Source: Pogostemon cablin (Eukaryota; Streptophyta; Magnoliopsida; Lamiales; Lamiaceae). Taken from it: 64,000 nucleotides of DNA. Location of the stretch: assembly GCA_023678885.1 (NCBI GenBank), contig CM042997.1:25612064-25676063 (forward strand), written 5' to 3'. The notes beneath the pieces are model-generated. The model saw only the letters and a list, made by a program, of their open reading frames with translations, ran no database searches and had not been told where the DNA came from. The position numbers were made by a program, and so were the translations under genes. Positions 1 to 11,542 of the stretch are shown here, in pieces; positions within the stretch are counted from its first letter, which is position 1, and the number at the start of each line of letters is the position of its first letter.

Positions 1-660
1 TACAAGATATTATACTCCTCGACATGAGAGAAAACTGTCCACACAATACTCCTCGACATGAGAGAAAACTGTCCACACAATACTCCTCGATATGAGTTTA
101 AACTATCTGACACAAATAATGCAAGGCTCCTTGACACGAGTATAAACTGTCTACAAGTTCAAATTCAAGACTCATTGACATGAGTATAAGTTGTCAGCAA
201 ATTCAAACACAATGATCCGTGACGCATGAGCCTAAACTGCATGTTACTCCTGGTCCGCACGAGTATAAACTGTGTATGACAAACTCCTGGTCCGCACGAG
301 TATAAACTGTGTACGACAAACTCCTGGTCCGCACGAGTATAAACTGTGTACGACACACTCCTGGTCCGCACGAGTATAAACTGTGTATGACGAACTCCTG
401 GTCCGCACGAGTATAAACTGTGTACGACAAACTCCTGGTCCGCACGAGTATAAACTGTGTACGACACACTCCTGGTCCGTACGAGTATAAACTGTGTATG
501 ACAAACTCTTGGTCCGCACGAGTATAAACTGTGTACGACACACTCCTGGTCCGTACGAGTATAAACTGTGTATGACGAACTCCTGGTCCGCATGAGTATA
601 AAATGTGTACGACACACTCCTGGCCCGCATGAGTATAAACTGTGCACGACACCTCCCAAT
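1..660. repeat. Minisatellite with a 37-bp unit (about 11 copies), degenerate to the left
   Basis: From about 246 to 650 a unit starting ACTCCTGGTCCGCACGAG recurs every 37 bp (starts at 246, 283 and so on) with a few substitutions per copy. Left of 240, looser relatives of the same unit (CTCCTCGACATGAG, then AAACTGTC) recur, so the array decays to the left and probably extends outside the window. The unit has no stop codon in any reverse frame and 37 is not a multiple of three. Long repetitive reading frames therefore appear in all three reverse frames; they are a by-product of the repeat, not genes. Confidence 0.9.
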
Positions 661-859
661 CAAAACCATGTCCCTTTGAACTACGTTATGACTTGATTCT
701 CTTTGAAGAGATACGTAGGCAGCTTAGTAGCTCACTAAGTTCAGTCATTGTTCCAGTTATTGTTGTCAAGCTTGTGAGAGAAATAAAGAGTTGAAGCATG
801 CATGCCATAAATAAAGTACAAGGAAAGGAGGCAGAAGTGTCATCTCAGGAAAAAGTGGC

Positions 860-1210
860 GAGGTTGATATTGCTATGGCAATTCCATCTCAAAAGATGAA
901 GAGTAGCGATGTTGATATTGCTCTGTCGATGCCATTTCAAGGAAGAGTGATGATGTTGATGTTGCGGATTCCATCTCAAGAAAGAGTGGTGAGGTTGATG
1001 TTCCTCTGTCGATTCTATCTAAAGGAAGAGTGGTGATGTTGATGTTGCGGATTCCATCTCAATGAAGAGTGGCTATGTTGATGTTGCTCTGTCGATTCCA
1101 TTTCAAGGAAGAGTGGCGATGTTGATGTTGCTCTGTCGATTCCATCTCAATGAAGATTAGCGATGTTGATGTTGCTCTGTTAATTCCATCTAAAGAAGAG
1201 TGGCAGGCGA
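860..1210. repeat. Degenerate minisatellite (about 42-48 bp unit)
   Basis: A module of the form GATGTTGATGTTGC, CTCTGTCGATTCCATCT, CAAGGAAGAGTGG recurs about eight times. Spacing is irregular because some copies lack the CTCTGTC segment. It is unrelated in sequence to the 37-bp array beside it. No coding frame is supported. Confidence 0.75.
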
Positions 1211-1860
1211 TAGTGTTCTCCCATGGATAGCTACTCATCTACTCTGCAAAAGCAAAAAAAAAAAGAATTCTACTGTTGAGGCCCAATGCAAAATTGGATT
1301 AATAAATTCAAGTGAGGCTCTGAAGCCCAATTGTTGATATGGTGAAAAAAAAATTGAGCCCAGATTTCGTGCATGTTATGAGCCATGAGTGTTTTTATTA
1401 GGAAGCACTAATTAAAATTGGAAAGTCAAAGCTGGATGACTTCAGAAAGGAAACTTACTTTCCCTCATTGTATAGTCACGTGAATGACTTCAAAAATCTG
1501 CTAAAAAAAATGGATGCAATTCACGTGAATTAATACCAATTTAGTGTAGTCCAATTTCAGTTCCACCTTCCAATTTAGGAGATATACATCATTCGTTTGG
1601 GTTTGAGTACCCCTTGTACTCTATCAATAAATAAATTTTCTTTGCAAAAAAAATTGAGAAAGAGAAATCTTCTCTCTCCTCCCATGTATGGAAACGTGAA
1701 TCAGCAAAAAAAAAAAAATAACGAACAGCAGTTTCTCACATCCCCAGGATCCAGTCACCTCTCTCTCCTTAATTTCAAATTCTCTCTCCTGAATTGAAAA
1801 AAAAAATGAAAAGTTCCATAAAAAAAAAAAATCTGCTTCTCAATCTCTCCTCTGAGTACT
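1211..1860. other. Intergenic, A-rich runs
   Basis: This stretch has many A runs of 8-12 bases and pyrimidine-rich patches (CTCTCTCCT). I see no gene, RNA or transposon end in it. Confidence 0.5.
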
Positions 1861-2785
1861 CAGCCACGTCGCTGGAAATCACGATCTGTACCGCCACTCT
1901 TGGAGAAGCCCGTCGACAACAATAAAGCCATCCACGATCGTCGCTACCGGAAAGTGTCAGTCACCTCTTCTGTTCGTCGACCGCTCCTTTGGGAACCACC
2001 TTGAACCTCTGCCCGTTGTGACCACAGCTCCACCCACTGGAGAAGCTCCTTCGCCATCGATCCAACACCGAAGTCCGCGCTGCTGTTGCCTATTTCGCGC
2101 GCCGCCGGATTTCCCTTCCATGCCGAGAGCGGCTGCAAAGCCAGGGTCCGCCGCACATTGTGTGGCCAGCCGCCGTATTCGCCATCAACATCCATCAGAT
2201 CTGCCCGCCATGCCTCACCATAGCCAAAGTCAAGTCGCAGCCGCTACTGTGGATCGTCGTCTGCTGGAGCTGCCGCCACGCGATGACCATCGCCGCTGAC
2301 AGCCTCTCCACAATCTGACGAACGCCGGAGGATCTGATACCCATCGTTGGCAGACGGAATCGCAAGCCTCCACAAGCCAATCATCCGTACAATCGTCGGT
2401 CCTCCGATTGCCCGCTGTCGCGCCCGATTCCCGCCGCCGCAGCAATGTCGAATGCCAGCCACCGACCACCATCAACAGCCGTGACCTCCAAAGCCTCCGG
2501 ATCGACTTCTCTGCCGCCGCACATGATTGCCACCGGAAATCACACACCTCACCACTTCTGACCGAAACCTCCGACACTGATTGACCCACAATTCCCAACT
2601 CAAGCTGCCGTCGTCTCGAAAGGCATTGCCTGTTTACAGGTTCAACAGCGGCGCCGATAGCAACATTCATGGTTTCGAAACACTCCTGCCTTTTACCGCC
2701 GTATTCATCCGCTGCTGTATGGGTCACCGGAAAAGCAAACACTCGTCACTATTGCCAAAGGCGAAGCCACCAATACGGGTTTGAA
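1861..2785. other. GC-rich island, unrecognised
   Basis: About 0.9 kb is much richer in G+C than its surroundings, with many CCGCCG, GTCGTC and CCACCG triplets. Frames on both strands are open for 60-170 codons (for example 2230-2742 on the minus strand). They overlap each other, look like low-complexity translations of GC-rich DNA, and show no family motif. Blocks of similar composition occur at 18.1-19.4 kb and inside the Mutator-like element at 30.7-31.2 kb. Captured host sequence or the 5' region of an old gene are both possible. Confidence 0.4.
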
Positions 2786-3260
2786 ACTCCGTCCTTCAGT
2801 TCGCAGGTTTGTAACACCGCTGGTGCAGGTTTGTAACACTGCCGCCATTGCCATCACGGTTTTGTAACACCGCCGCCAGCTTCTTCGTGGGTCTGTAACA
2901 CCGTCGACATCGTCTTTCGCTCGAGGGTTTGTAACACCTCTGTCATTGTCTTCGCGGCTTGGTAAAACCATGCGGGTCTGAAACACCGCGCTTCCATCGT
3001 CGTGGGTTTGAAACACCACAAGTACGAGTCTGAAACATCGTATCTCAGCTTCAATCATCACTATGCACGTTTGAAACACCGTGAGCATAGGTTTGAAAAC
3101 GTCGTCTTCAATGATATTTCTGTCATCCTTGCGGGTTTGTAACACCGCAACACTGCTATTTCTGTCATACCTTGCGGGTTTGTAACACTACAACACTGCT
3201 ATTTCTGTCATCCTTGCGGGTTTGTAACACCGCTGCGGGTTTGAAACATCATTGATCGTT
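2786..3260. repeat. Irregular minisatellite with core GGGTTTGTAACACCG
   Basis: The core GGGTTTGTAACACCG, or the variant GGTTTGAAACACCG, occurs about 15 times with 20-46 bp spacing. Towards the right (about 3105-3240) it settles into a 46-bp unit containing CACTGCTATTTCTGTCAT. The spacers between cores vary in sequence, so this is a dispersed-core minisatellite rather than a simple array. Confidence 0.75.
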
Positions 3261-3429
3261 CACTTGCTGCCATCTGCCATGAAGAAACAAATAAAAGAGG
3301 AATTATTTTCCATAAAAAAAAAATGAAAAACCAAGAGCTAAAAGGATATTGTATTCCGTGTGATGAAAAAAAAAGGGTCATGATACCCTATTATATAGTG
3401 ATCAGCCATTTAGTATATATGGAAATTAT

Positions 3430-3680
3430 TTGTATCTTGGTGAACAAGAAAAAAAAAAATGTTCCATATTCTCTTATCTTGGTGGACAAGAAATAAATCT
3501 GTTCCATATTCTCTTATCTTGGTGGACAAGAAACAAATCTGTCCCATATTCTCTTATCTTGGTGGACAAGAAACAAATCTGTCCCATATTCTCTTATCTT
3601 GGTGGACAAGAAATAAATCTGTCCCATATTCTCTTATCTTGGTGGATAAGAAACAGATTTATTCCATATTCTCTTTTGGA
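3430..3680. repeat. Minisatellite with a 40-bp unit (about 6 copies)
   Basis: GGTGGACAAGAAA followed by CCATATTCTCTTATCTT recurs exactly every 40 bp (3481, 3521, 3561, 3601, 3641), with a diverged copy at about 3440. Forty is not a multiple of three, so the repetitive reading frames across it are artefacts. Confidence 0.9.
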
Positions 3681-3813
3681 TTTGGGCTTGAGAAAATAAA
3701 TTGAGCCACAAAAAAAGAGGGGCCCAAATGTTGAAAAAAAAAAGGTATTTTTTTTTTTTGCGATTCCTTCACATCAAGACGTGACGTCCGTGAACAAATC
3801 GCAAGGGGGCATT

Positions 3814-4849
3814 TGTAAGCAGTTAAAATTTACGGTCCAATTAAATGGCGACACGTGGATTTTATTTATTAAATGTTAATTTATTTTGGAATTTAAATAA
3901 ATTAATTCCTAAAGTAAATTAATAAATAATTTAAGCCCAACAAATTAAATGGGGCTTAAATTAAATGAGGCCTAACTTAAGTCAAACAAGCCCAACAAAT
4001 TAAATGGGGCTTAAATTAAATGAGGCCTGATTTAAGTCAAATAAGACCAGACAAATTAAATCAGGCCCAAATAAAATAGGCCTGATTGCAGCCCAAACAA
4101 GTGGAGGTCCAAGCCCGCAAAATCAGGTCAAATCAGCCTGGACCAATCAAAATGCAGGGCATTAATGAGGGAGTCTTCACCTCTCACCTATATAAAGGGG
4201 TCTTTTCTCTCATTTGACACACACACAAATATCTGAAGACAAAAGCTCTGAAGAGATCAAGAATACGAGCAGTGCTCCCTTGAATACTTCAAGCATCTTC
4301 AAGCGAAGAACAGCCGCCAAATCGAAGATCAAGGTTCTAAACCCCTTCGATCCGGCGTTTTTCAAAAGAACAGCCGCCAATTGGAGATCAAGGTTCTGCA
4401 CCCCTTCGATCCGGCGTTCTTCAAAAGCAATAGCCACCAATTGGAGATCAAGGTTCTGCACCCCTCTGATCCGGTGTTATTTAACTCAAGTTCTTCAGCG
4501 TTCTTCGCGGAAAGTTTCAAGAATAGCGTTTTAATCCGAACAAAGGTTCAATCCCTCCGGATTAACGTTATAAACTTTAAAGCGAGTCCGGATAAGCTTC
4601 ATTTGAAGATCCGACTCAACACACAAGTCAAGTCCACACAAGCTGTCAACACAGTCAGCATACACTTCGCCAAAGAAGTCAAAGTCAAGTCCAAAGAAGT
4701 CAAGTCAAGTCAAAGCCAAATTGGTTCGAGAGAAGAATCAGAGGATAGATAGAGATCGCTTCCTTAATTATCAAGTTTAATCCTTTTGATTTATTACTGT
4801 AATTCTCTTGTATTTATTTTATTATAAATACAAAAAATTTGTTGTTACA
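3814..4849 (+). mobile_element. LTR of a gypsy-type element (solo or 3' LTR)
   Basis: The segment begins TGTAAGC and ends GTTACA, so its ends form the inverted repeat TGTAA/TTACA expected of an LTR. Just upstream is a polypurine-tract-like AAGGGGGCAT (3803-3812), the usual neighbour of a 3' LTR. Inside are a CCAATCA box (4143), a TATA box (TATATAAAG, about 4189) and two direct-repeat sets: a 55-bp repeat with AAGCCCAACAAATTAAAT (3933, 3988) and a 60-bp repeat with GATCAAGGTTCT (about 4329, 4389, 4449). No reverse transcriptase or integrase sequence is adjacent, so it is a remnant. The ends are inferred; no matching target duplication was confirmed. Confidence 0.6.
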
Positions 4850-6278
4850 CCCTCATAATTAATCTTTGACATTTTTATGTCATATATCATACCAATTAAC
4901 ATATATTTTTAAATTAATGTAGGGAATCGAACTATTTTCTTCAAATTTAAAACGAAAAAGAAAGAAAAATAAAACAAAAAACAAATATGTTTAAACTAGA
5001 ATATATATATAGTGATAGGAATTAGAAATGACTTTGGGAACACTGGGCTCCTCACTATTCGTGAGTGACTCAACTTCGATTTCCTTTAGGAACGAATTAG
5101 GGGAATTATAAGGAGGCTTGAAGAAAGAGGGGAGCATGGATGCTTGGTATAACTACTAACTATACTAACATTTATCGATAAAAAAAATTAGAAATGTCAT
5201 TTATAGTGCACACATCTTTAATTATAATTTTGGTGTTAGTAAGAATGAGATGTAAGAAATAGACACAACTATGAAAATAATAATAAAATAAAAAAACATA
5301 AATCATGAGTTATGGTCATGATTTAGGATATCAAGAATATGAAAATCAAATCCTATGAAATGACTCATCTCAATCCAAAGTTTTGTGCATATTAGTGGGT
5401 CATTCCACTAATGGAGACTCATTTCAACCCAAAGTATTGGGTATTGTATGGATTGACACGCCCTTTCTGTATTAAATATTGGATTGAAGTGAAAATAAAC
5501 ATTAAACATGTTCCAATACCAAGTTTAGAAAGTTCTATATTCTCCCAACAAATTTCTCAATAAAATTTGGAAATTATTAATAGTAATTATTGTTCAATGT
5601 ATTAGTAGAGCATGGAGGCAATCTATTAATATGGTAGTATATAATGTTACGATTTAGCAAGTTAAAGTTTTAAACTGATGTTAAATTCATTTTTGGTATG
5701 GCAATTTAATTACTTATTCTTATCAAACCCAAAATAAAAGTAATTCTTATCATGATTAGTTGTATAGTATCTTCCTCATGATAAATACTGTATAATAATT
5801 ATTACATGCACAGTATTATACATCATAAATCATACTCCATGTAGCTCGTTGACACATGAAATCAATTATAGATCTTAAATTTAGGTAGGAAATTAATAAA
5901 TCGTGTGATCTGATCATATTGAGAGTAATCATGTTGCTCGTGTTTTGCGATTTGCATTCTCCTGATTTACAGAAATTCTTGCATTTTTTTTATATATACT
6001 GTGTTTTGTAGATTCATGATGGTTGAAATGTTATGGCCAGTTTGGATCTTGTGTTGATTGGGAGATGATTTATGTCTTATGAATCTATGTTTTTTTTTTT
6101 TTTTTTTTTTTTTTTTTTGGGTTTATCATTTTTGCAAAGCAAGAATGAAGAGATTACTTTATTTGCTGGGATGATTGTTTGATCATGGTTTTACATGCTA
6201 ATTACTCCTATTTATTGCACATTATGGGGATCAATCAGGATAAAGTAGTTCAATTAATCATATAATTGGATTTTTTAG
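4850..6278. other. Intergenic, AT-rich
   Basis: No gene or transposon end was identified. A run of about 34 T occurs at about 6085-6118. The 3' end of this stretch is the intron preceding the IQD fragment. I looked for the missing upstream IQD exon here and did not see it. Confidence 0.5.
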
Positions 6279-6714
6279 GCTAAAAGAGTTCTATTGGCAT
6301 TGAAGGGTGTAGTGAATCTGCAAGCCTTAATAAGGGGTCATAATGTCCGAAAACGGGCAAAAATGACACTCCAATGCATCCAATCTCTCGTTCGAGTTCA
6401 AGCTCTAGTCTGCAATCAACGTAGGAGGCTTTCGTGCGAAGCAACGAGCTTAATTAGGTTCGATGTTCAGATTGGATGACAGTGGGAGAAAGTCCAGTGT
6501 GAGTGTTAATATTACTAGTTACAATCCTTTTTGCATGCTTAGCAAATTCATATTCTTACTTTTTTTGATTATCTTGAGGTTGCAGTTAAGAAATGCAAGT
6601 GAATACATGAACAATGTGGTTGTTAATCCAACTGATCAAATCGAAGAAATTCATGCTCTAATACAGAAAGCTAAAGAATTCTCACTCAAACTGCCCTCTC
6701 ATAACATTTTTCAT
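6279..6714 (+). pseudogene. IQD (IQ67-domain) calmodulin-binding protein, fragment
   Basis: After a TTTTTTAG acceptor, the reading frame from 6279 gives AKRVLLALKGVVNLQALIRG, then HNVRKRAKMTLQCIQSLVRV and QALVCNQRRRLS. This is the second exon of the plant IQ67 domain, which binds calmodulin in microtubule- and membrane-associated IQD proteins; the conserved phase-0 intron falls just before it. A frameshift at about 6430-6476 follows, since the frame ends in TGA at 6477 while LDDSGRKSS continues in another frame. A probable donor (GTGAGT, about 6500) and acceptor (TTGCAG, 6585) lead to IEEIHALIQKAKEFSLKLP, resembling the conserved segment after the IQ domain. The N-terminal exon and most of the C-terminus are absent. 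I read it as a decayed partial copy. Confidence 0.75.
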
Positions 6715-7207
6715 TTAGGAGTAATTTATGTGTCTTCTGTACTTAGTTATGTTTTAGAAAAAGTGGTGTGGGCCATAAAACAATTTTAGTAGTATGGGCC
6801 AGGTTCTGGGCTATTCTTGGTGTTCATCATTTGCAATGTTGGGCTTTTTGTTGTGGGTTTGCTGTAGGACTTCACCCCTTGCCCTAACATATGGATTTAA
6901 CTGTCTTTTTTTCTTTCTGTTTTTTCAATTTCTTTTACATTTTCTTTTGGTCTTTTATTATCTCCCTTTTATGAGAGTTCAAAGGGCGAGTCAATTTTTT
7001 TTTTTAAATAAAGAAGGGAAAAAACAAACGTGGAAAATGTGAGATAAGTTATGTATAAGAGTTAAGACATTATCAAGTTCAAACCGTCTCACTTTTTTTA
7101 TTACCATTTAGAGCAATACTAGGGTGGGCAAGTTCTACCAAATCAAATGGTTACGAACGTTTAGCTGGTTTTGAGTATATTTCACTCATATGGTTTTGAA
7201 TTTCACA

Positions 7208-7356
7208 AACAATTGTGTAAATTGGGTTTGCGGTGTAAATCTTGCGTTCCCCTTTTAATTCTATATATTTTATGTGTTGCTAGAGTGCTTAAATTAAGAG
7301 GAATCACACAATTTACAAGAGGTTTATGATGTAAACTCGATTTACAATTAATTCTT
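7208..7356. mobile_element. Small inverted-repeat MITE, family with GTAAATTGGGTTT ends
   Basis: The left end reads TTGTGTAAATTGGGTTTGCG and the right end is a near reverse complement (GTAAACTCGATTTACAA). A second copy lies at 22798-22952 and half copies near 57225-57330. There is no coding capacity. Confidence 0.55.
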
Positions 7357-7450
7357 TGAATTTAGGGTATAATTATAATTTTATCTTTATGATTTATAGT
7401 ATATTTCATCCATAAAGTTATGGTATAATTGTAATTTTACCTTTATGGTT

Positions 7451-7769
7451 AGACATGCACCAAAAAATTGGAACCGGCAGTTCGAACCGGGGAACCGCCG
7501 CCGGAACTGGCAAAAAATAAACCGAAACCGATAAAGGAATTTCGGTTTCGGTTCCTCATTCATTGGAGAAAAAATCGGCGGTTCCGATTCGAACCACTGG
7601 TTTTTTCAATTTTTTTATTTTTATTTTTTACTTTTTTACGTTAAAACTTAATAAAAATTAAAATCGAAACCGCCGGTTCCGGAACCGAAACCTTCATACC
7701 CCGGTTTGATTCCGGTTTCCCCTACCTTGGAACCGGAACCGGTGGTTCCGAACCGGGGTACATGTCTAC
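7451..7769. mobile_element. Nonautonomous hAT-like element with 8-bp target duplication
   Basis: TTATGGTT occurs immediately before 7451 and again at 7770-7777. The ends are inverted (AGACATGCACC on the left, GTAGACATGTACC on the opposite strand at the right). The interior is built from repeats of CGGTTCCGGAACCG-type palindromes, rich in GAACCGG and CCGGTTC. Length is 319 bp. An 8-bp duplication is typical of hAT elements. The family assignment is inference; the insertion structure is visible. Confidence 0.65.
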
Positions 7770-7962
7770 TTATGGTTCCATCAATTCATTTAGTGAAACA
7801 GCTTCCACCAAAATTGCTCTCTGCCTTTTTCTTAAATATGTTATCATTATTCATTGGTTCAATAATTTATTATTAATTTATTGATTGATGAAATAATTTA
7901 ATTGACAATTATCATTTTTTATCGATTTAATATCACTTTTAATAAAAAAATATTATATATTA

Positions 7963-8234
7963 CCCCCTTCGTTCCACACTTATGTTCATATTTTCCGTTT
8001 TCGTCCGTCCCACACTTATGTTCACCATCCAAAAAAGAAAACTTCACATTAACTAACAACCTCAAAAGTTATCTTAATTTCAAAAATACCACTCTCACCT
8101 AACATACATAACAAACATACTTTATAATTTATGTATTATCTAAAAGTACCACAATACCCCTAAAAAGTCAATAAAGTTTGTCAAAAATGAACTTTTCTTA
8201 AACTCCGTATCTACAGTGTCGGGGATGGAGGAAG
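7963..8234. mobile_element. Stowaway-type MITE, family A
   Basis: Flanked by TA on both sides. The left end is CCCCCTTCGTTCC and the right end GGGGATGGAGGAAG, worn versions of CTCCCTCCGTCCC. The internal words CACTTATGTTCAC and CTCCGTATCTACAGTG match the family A copies at 10061, 39192 and 56133. Confidence 0.8.
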
Positions 8235-8855
8235 TATTTGTTTCAGGGAATTATAATTTCTTGAGACCAGTATTGTATAAATTTTTGTGGAGAATTATAA
8301 ATTTTGAAACATTCATCTCGATTCCTTAATGAAATTTCTAAAAATTTACAACAAAAATGTTATCGTCTTTCGTCCTCTTTGATCATAGTTAAAAATAAAT
8401 CATGACATTCGATGTGAACTACTCCTGTATATCCAAATTACAGAGAAATAAGGAATTAATTGTCACTAAATGAGAAATCAAATAAATATTTTTGTTTACA
8501 TTTCTTCACACCAAACACACATTATTAATTGATCCCATTTTTATTCCCTTTCCTATACCTCCCAACCAAACACTAACTATGCATATAAATTTCTTTCCCA
8601 TTCTCTGTCTCCCAAACTTCCCAACCAACCACCACTAATAATTCAAATTAGGGTACTTAAATCATGAAACCTATTAATTTTTTTTATTTTGTTTATTAAT
8701 TTTTAATTGACACCATTTTTGCTCCCTCAGTCCTACTTTTGATTCTCATCTTCTTACCAATTTGGCTATGCCTCATCTCATTTTTATTTGTGTCAAAAAG
8801 AGTTTTACTTGTTAAGAAATTGTTTTGAAGTGATCATATTGTTTTAATAACTAAT

Positions 8856-9003
8856 GGCAAAAGCTCATGCGCACCCGGGGACACGTAGGGAAATTTCATG
8901 TCCCCATGTGAACACAACCCTCCCCCAAGTTTAAATTGTAAAAGAGCATGAAAATTGCAAAGGCGCACAAAATATGCACGCGGAGTGCACATGAGCCTCA
9001 CCC
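8856..9003 (+). mobile_element. Mutator-like MITE, GC-ended family, 9-bp target duplication
   Basis: The 9-mer ATAACTAAT directly precedes 8856 and directly follows 9003. The element is 148 bp. It starts GGCAAAAGCTCATGCGCACC and ends in an imperfect inverted copy (GTGCACATGAGCCTCACCC). A relative lies at 28171-28355 in the opposite orientation. The 9-bp duplication fits Mutator-like transposition. Confidence 0.75.
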
Positions 9004-9117
9004 ATAACTAATTAGGGATGATAATTTGAATGAACTTGATTTACTGAATTTAATGCACTCAAAAGGAGTGTAAGTTGCCATAACGAACCCTGTAAAGATC
9101 TCTCATCTACTTAATTA

Positions 9118-9390
9118 CTCCCTCCGTCCCAACTTCAACTTCACACTTTCCGTTTTGGTCCATCCCAATTTCAACTTCACACTTCCATAAAAGGAAAAGG
9201 TACATAACTAATATCCCTCTAACATACTTTAATTTCAAAATTGTCATCACCTTTTTAACACACATAACATACTTTATCATTTATTTATTACCCAAAAATA
9301 CCAAACTACCCCCAAAAGTTACTCAAAAAGCAAATTTTCTTAATTTGTGTGTGTACAGTAAATATGAAGATGAAAATGGGACGGAGGGAG
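9118..9390. mobile_element. Stowaway-type MITE, family A
   Basis: CTCCCTCCGTCCC at the left and GGGACGGAGGGAG at the right are perfect terminal inverted repeats inside a TA duplication (9116-9117 and 9391-9392). It is 273 bp with no coding capacity. Confidence 0.9.
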
Positions 9391-10060
9391 TAATATTTAA
9401 GTTATTATAAGTCGGCTGTACTGATATCTATATTTATATAAGTCGGCTAGCTATTTGTGAAGGTGTTTACCTTTATATATTTCATGTCCTAAATATAAAA
9501 ATTCAACACATATACTATTTATTTAGCTTATTTACTAATGAGTTCCAATTTATTTATACTGAAAAGACCCAAAGCATTGAATTAGATAAAATAATAATAA
9601 TAATTCCCCGTCTCAAAGTAAGAAAAAATTATAAAAAAATTGATTTACAAACAAATTAACAACGGAATTCATTAAAATTTTTTTGTTAATAAAATCATGA
9701 TTGGTTAATTTTTAGTAATGAAAGTTCATTTCTATTGATAAATTATTTTTCCGTTAGTAATGTGTTGCTAATAATTCTGTTTACAATTTATATAATAATT
9801 ATGTTTGTAATTTATTAATAAAGTGGATAGTTGTATTAGTAATAAGTGATGAGGGGTGTGTCATATATATATATGAATGATAGTGTGAGATCCTTTTATT
9901 AAAAATAAAAAATTAATAATGAACTATCAAAATGATAAAATCAACGCTTATCAGCATAAGTAAGAAATACTTGCATTACAAAATTGTAAGAGGTGGTTTG
10001 TTGCAATTGGATCACAACTCATTTGTGGCACGCTAAAGCATGCATATTGAATATATAATA

Positions 10061-10341
10061 CTCCCTCCGTCCCATAGTTAAGTTCACCGACACTGTAGAT
10101 ACGAAGTTTAAAAAAAGTTATTTTTTGACCAACTTTATTGACTTTTTAGGGGTATTGTGGTATTTTTAGGTAATAAATAAATTATAAAGTATGTTATGTG
10201 TGTTAGGTGGGAATGATATATTTGAAATTAAGATAACTTTTGAGGTTTTTGGTTAATGTGAAATTTCTTTTTTAGGTGGTGAACATAATTGTGGGATAGA
10301 CGAAAACGAAAAATGTGAACATAAGTGTGGGACGGAGGGAG
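10061..10341. mobile_element. Stowaway-type MITE, family A
   Basis: CTCCCTCCGTCCC and GGGACGGAGGGAG form the two ends, with TA on either side. The interior is in the opposite orientation to the copy at 7963, so the family has inserted in both directions. Confidence 0.9.
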
Positions 10342-10842
10342 TATTTATTTATATATGTATACAATGGTCATTGTCTAGTCTAGATCATATGGATCGACAA
10401 TCTAATTTCTTGAAAAAAAAATAAATATTAAAAAGTTTCCACTAACATACGAACATGGCCTGACATTAGTACAATAAATAACACCATCCCCAATATTAAA
10501 ATTAAAATAAAGACAGCTAGTCTTATAGGACAAGATCCTAATAATAACTTATGATTTTTAAGTACATCCATGACTTTTAATCCTTGACTTTGTAGTAATC
10601 TATGGTTATAAATTCGTTGTAATAATAAATTATAAAGACGTTTCTTGTTAGATCATCCCAATCTATTGAGGTTAAAACTCACAAAGTAATTAAAATAATG
10701 CCAAATGGTTGGTAGTAACTTTGGTAAATATTTATGTTAACTAAATTATTATAAAGATGTCGATATTACATTGTTAAAATATAAATTTAAATACTCACGA
10801 GAATTTTCTACCGATCAAAAATTGGTGCATTAAAAAATAGTA

Positions 10843-11181
10843 AATATCAAAATTGATCTTTTAAGTATGACGTTTTTCAACTTTAGTCATTTTTCTTTTG
10901 CAATTCTCAATTTTGATCATTTTCAGTCCACTTTTAGTCCTTTTAGTCCAAATTTAGTCATTTTTGTCCGAATTTAATCATTTATGTTTAAAAAATCCAA
11001 AAATGGTCCGAAAGCATATATATTTAGGACCAAAAGTGGACAAAAAAATGATCAAATTTTGAAAAAATGATCAAAATTAGACCAAAAGGACTAAAAGTGG
11101 ACAAAAAATGAGAATTGCAAATGAAAATGACTAAAGTTGAAAAATAGCATACTTACCGAACTAATTTTGATATTTACTCTT
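10843..11181. mobile_element. Foldback MITE with long inverted ends
   Basis: The left arm reads TAAATATCAAAATTGATCTT and on through AACTTTAGTCATTTTTC. The right arm is its approximate reverse complement, ending TAATTTTGATATTTAC. The middle repeats the words GACCAAAAGTGGAC and TAGTCC on opposite strands. A relative lies at 21158-21780. The exact ends are uncertain. Confidence 0.6.
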
Positions 11182-11534
11182 AAAAAATTACGAGGAAAGC
11201 TTTGGAGATGATGATGGTAAACTATAACAAAATTTCTAATTAAAAATTATACTTAAAAAGAAATAGAAATCAATTAAAGTCAATAATATGATCTAAACTA
11301 GAGAAATATGATCTAAACTAGAGAAAACGTGCAAATATAATTTGGCAATATTTTCCTACCAAACAATTAAAGATGAACAATAATTGGGCAACTGTTGAAG
11401 AAATTGAAATATTCCAAACACTGCCCAAAATCCCAATTAAACCCTAATCTCAACCAATTAAGCCACCCAAATCCCAGAGGACAATATAGTCATTTACCAT
11501 GCAGTAAAGCCAATGCTCTAACTGAATTATCAAT

Positions 11535-11542
11535 TATAAAAG
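11535..11542 (+). promoter_or_regulatory. TATA box of UGT709-like copy 1
   Basis: TATAAAAG lies about 104 bp before the ATG at 11646. The downstream paralogue has the same motif 41 bp before its ATG, so the core promoter seems to have been duplicated with the gene. Confidence 0.6.

Noticed and set aside
246..650. CRISPR-like array
   Set aside because: The 37-bp copies are contiguous with no unique spacers, and the sequence is plant nuclear DNA.
165..669. Three overlapping minus-strand frames of 141-164 aa
   Set aside because: They translate the 37-bp minisatellite in all three frames; the unit lacks stops and is not a multiple of three, so this is an artefact.
2230..2742. 170-codon minus-strand frame
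   Set aside because: Overlaps frames on the other strand, has low-complexity GC-rich composition, and shows no motif or splice context.
3430..3704. Two plus-strand repetitive frames
   Set aside because: By-products of the 40-bp tandem repeat in two frames.
4381..4752. 123-codon frame
   Set aside because: Lies in an LTR and repeats the 60-bp direct repeat; no protein family.
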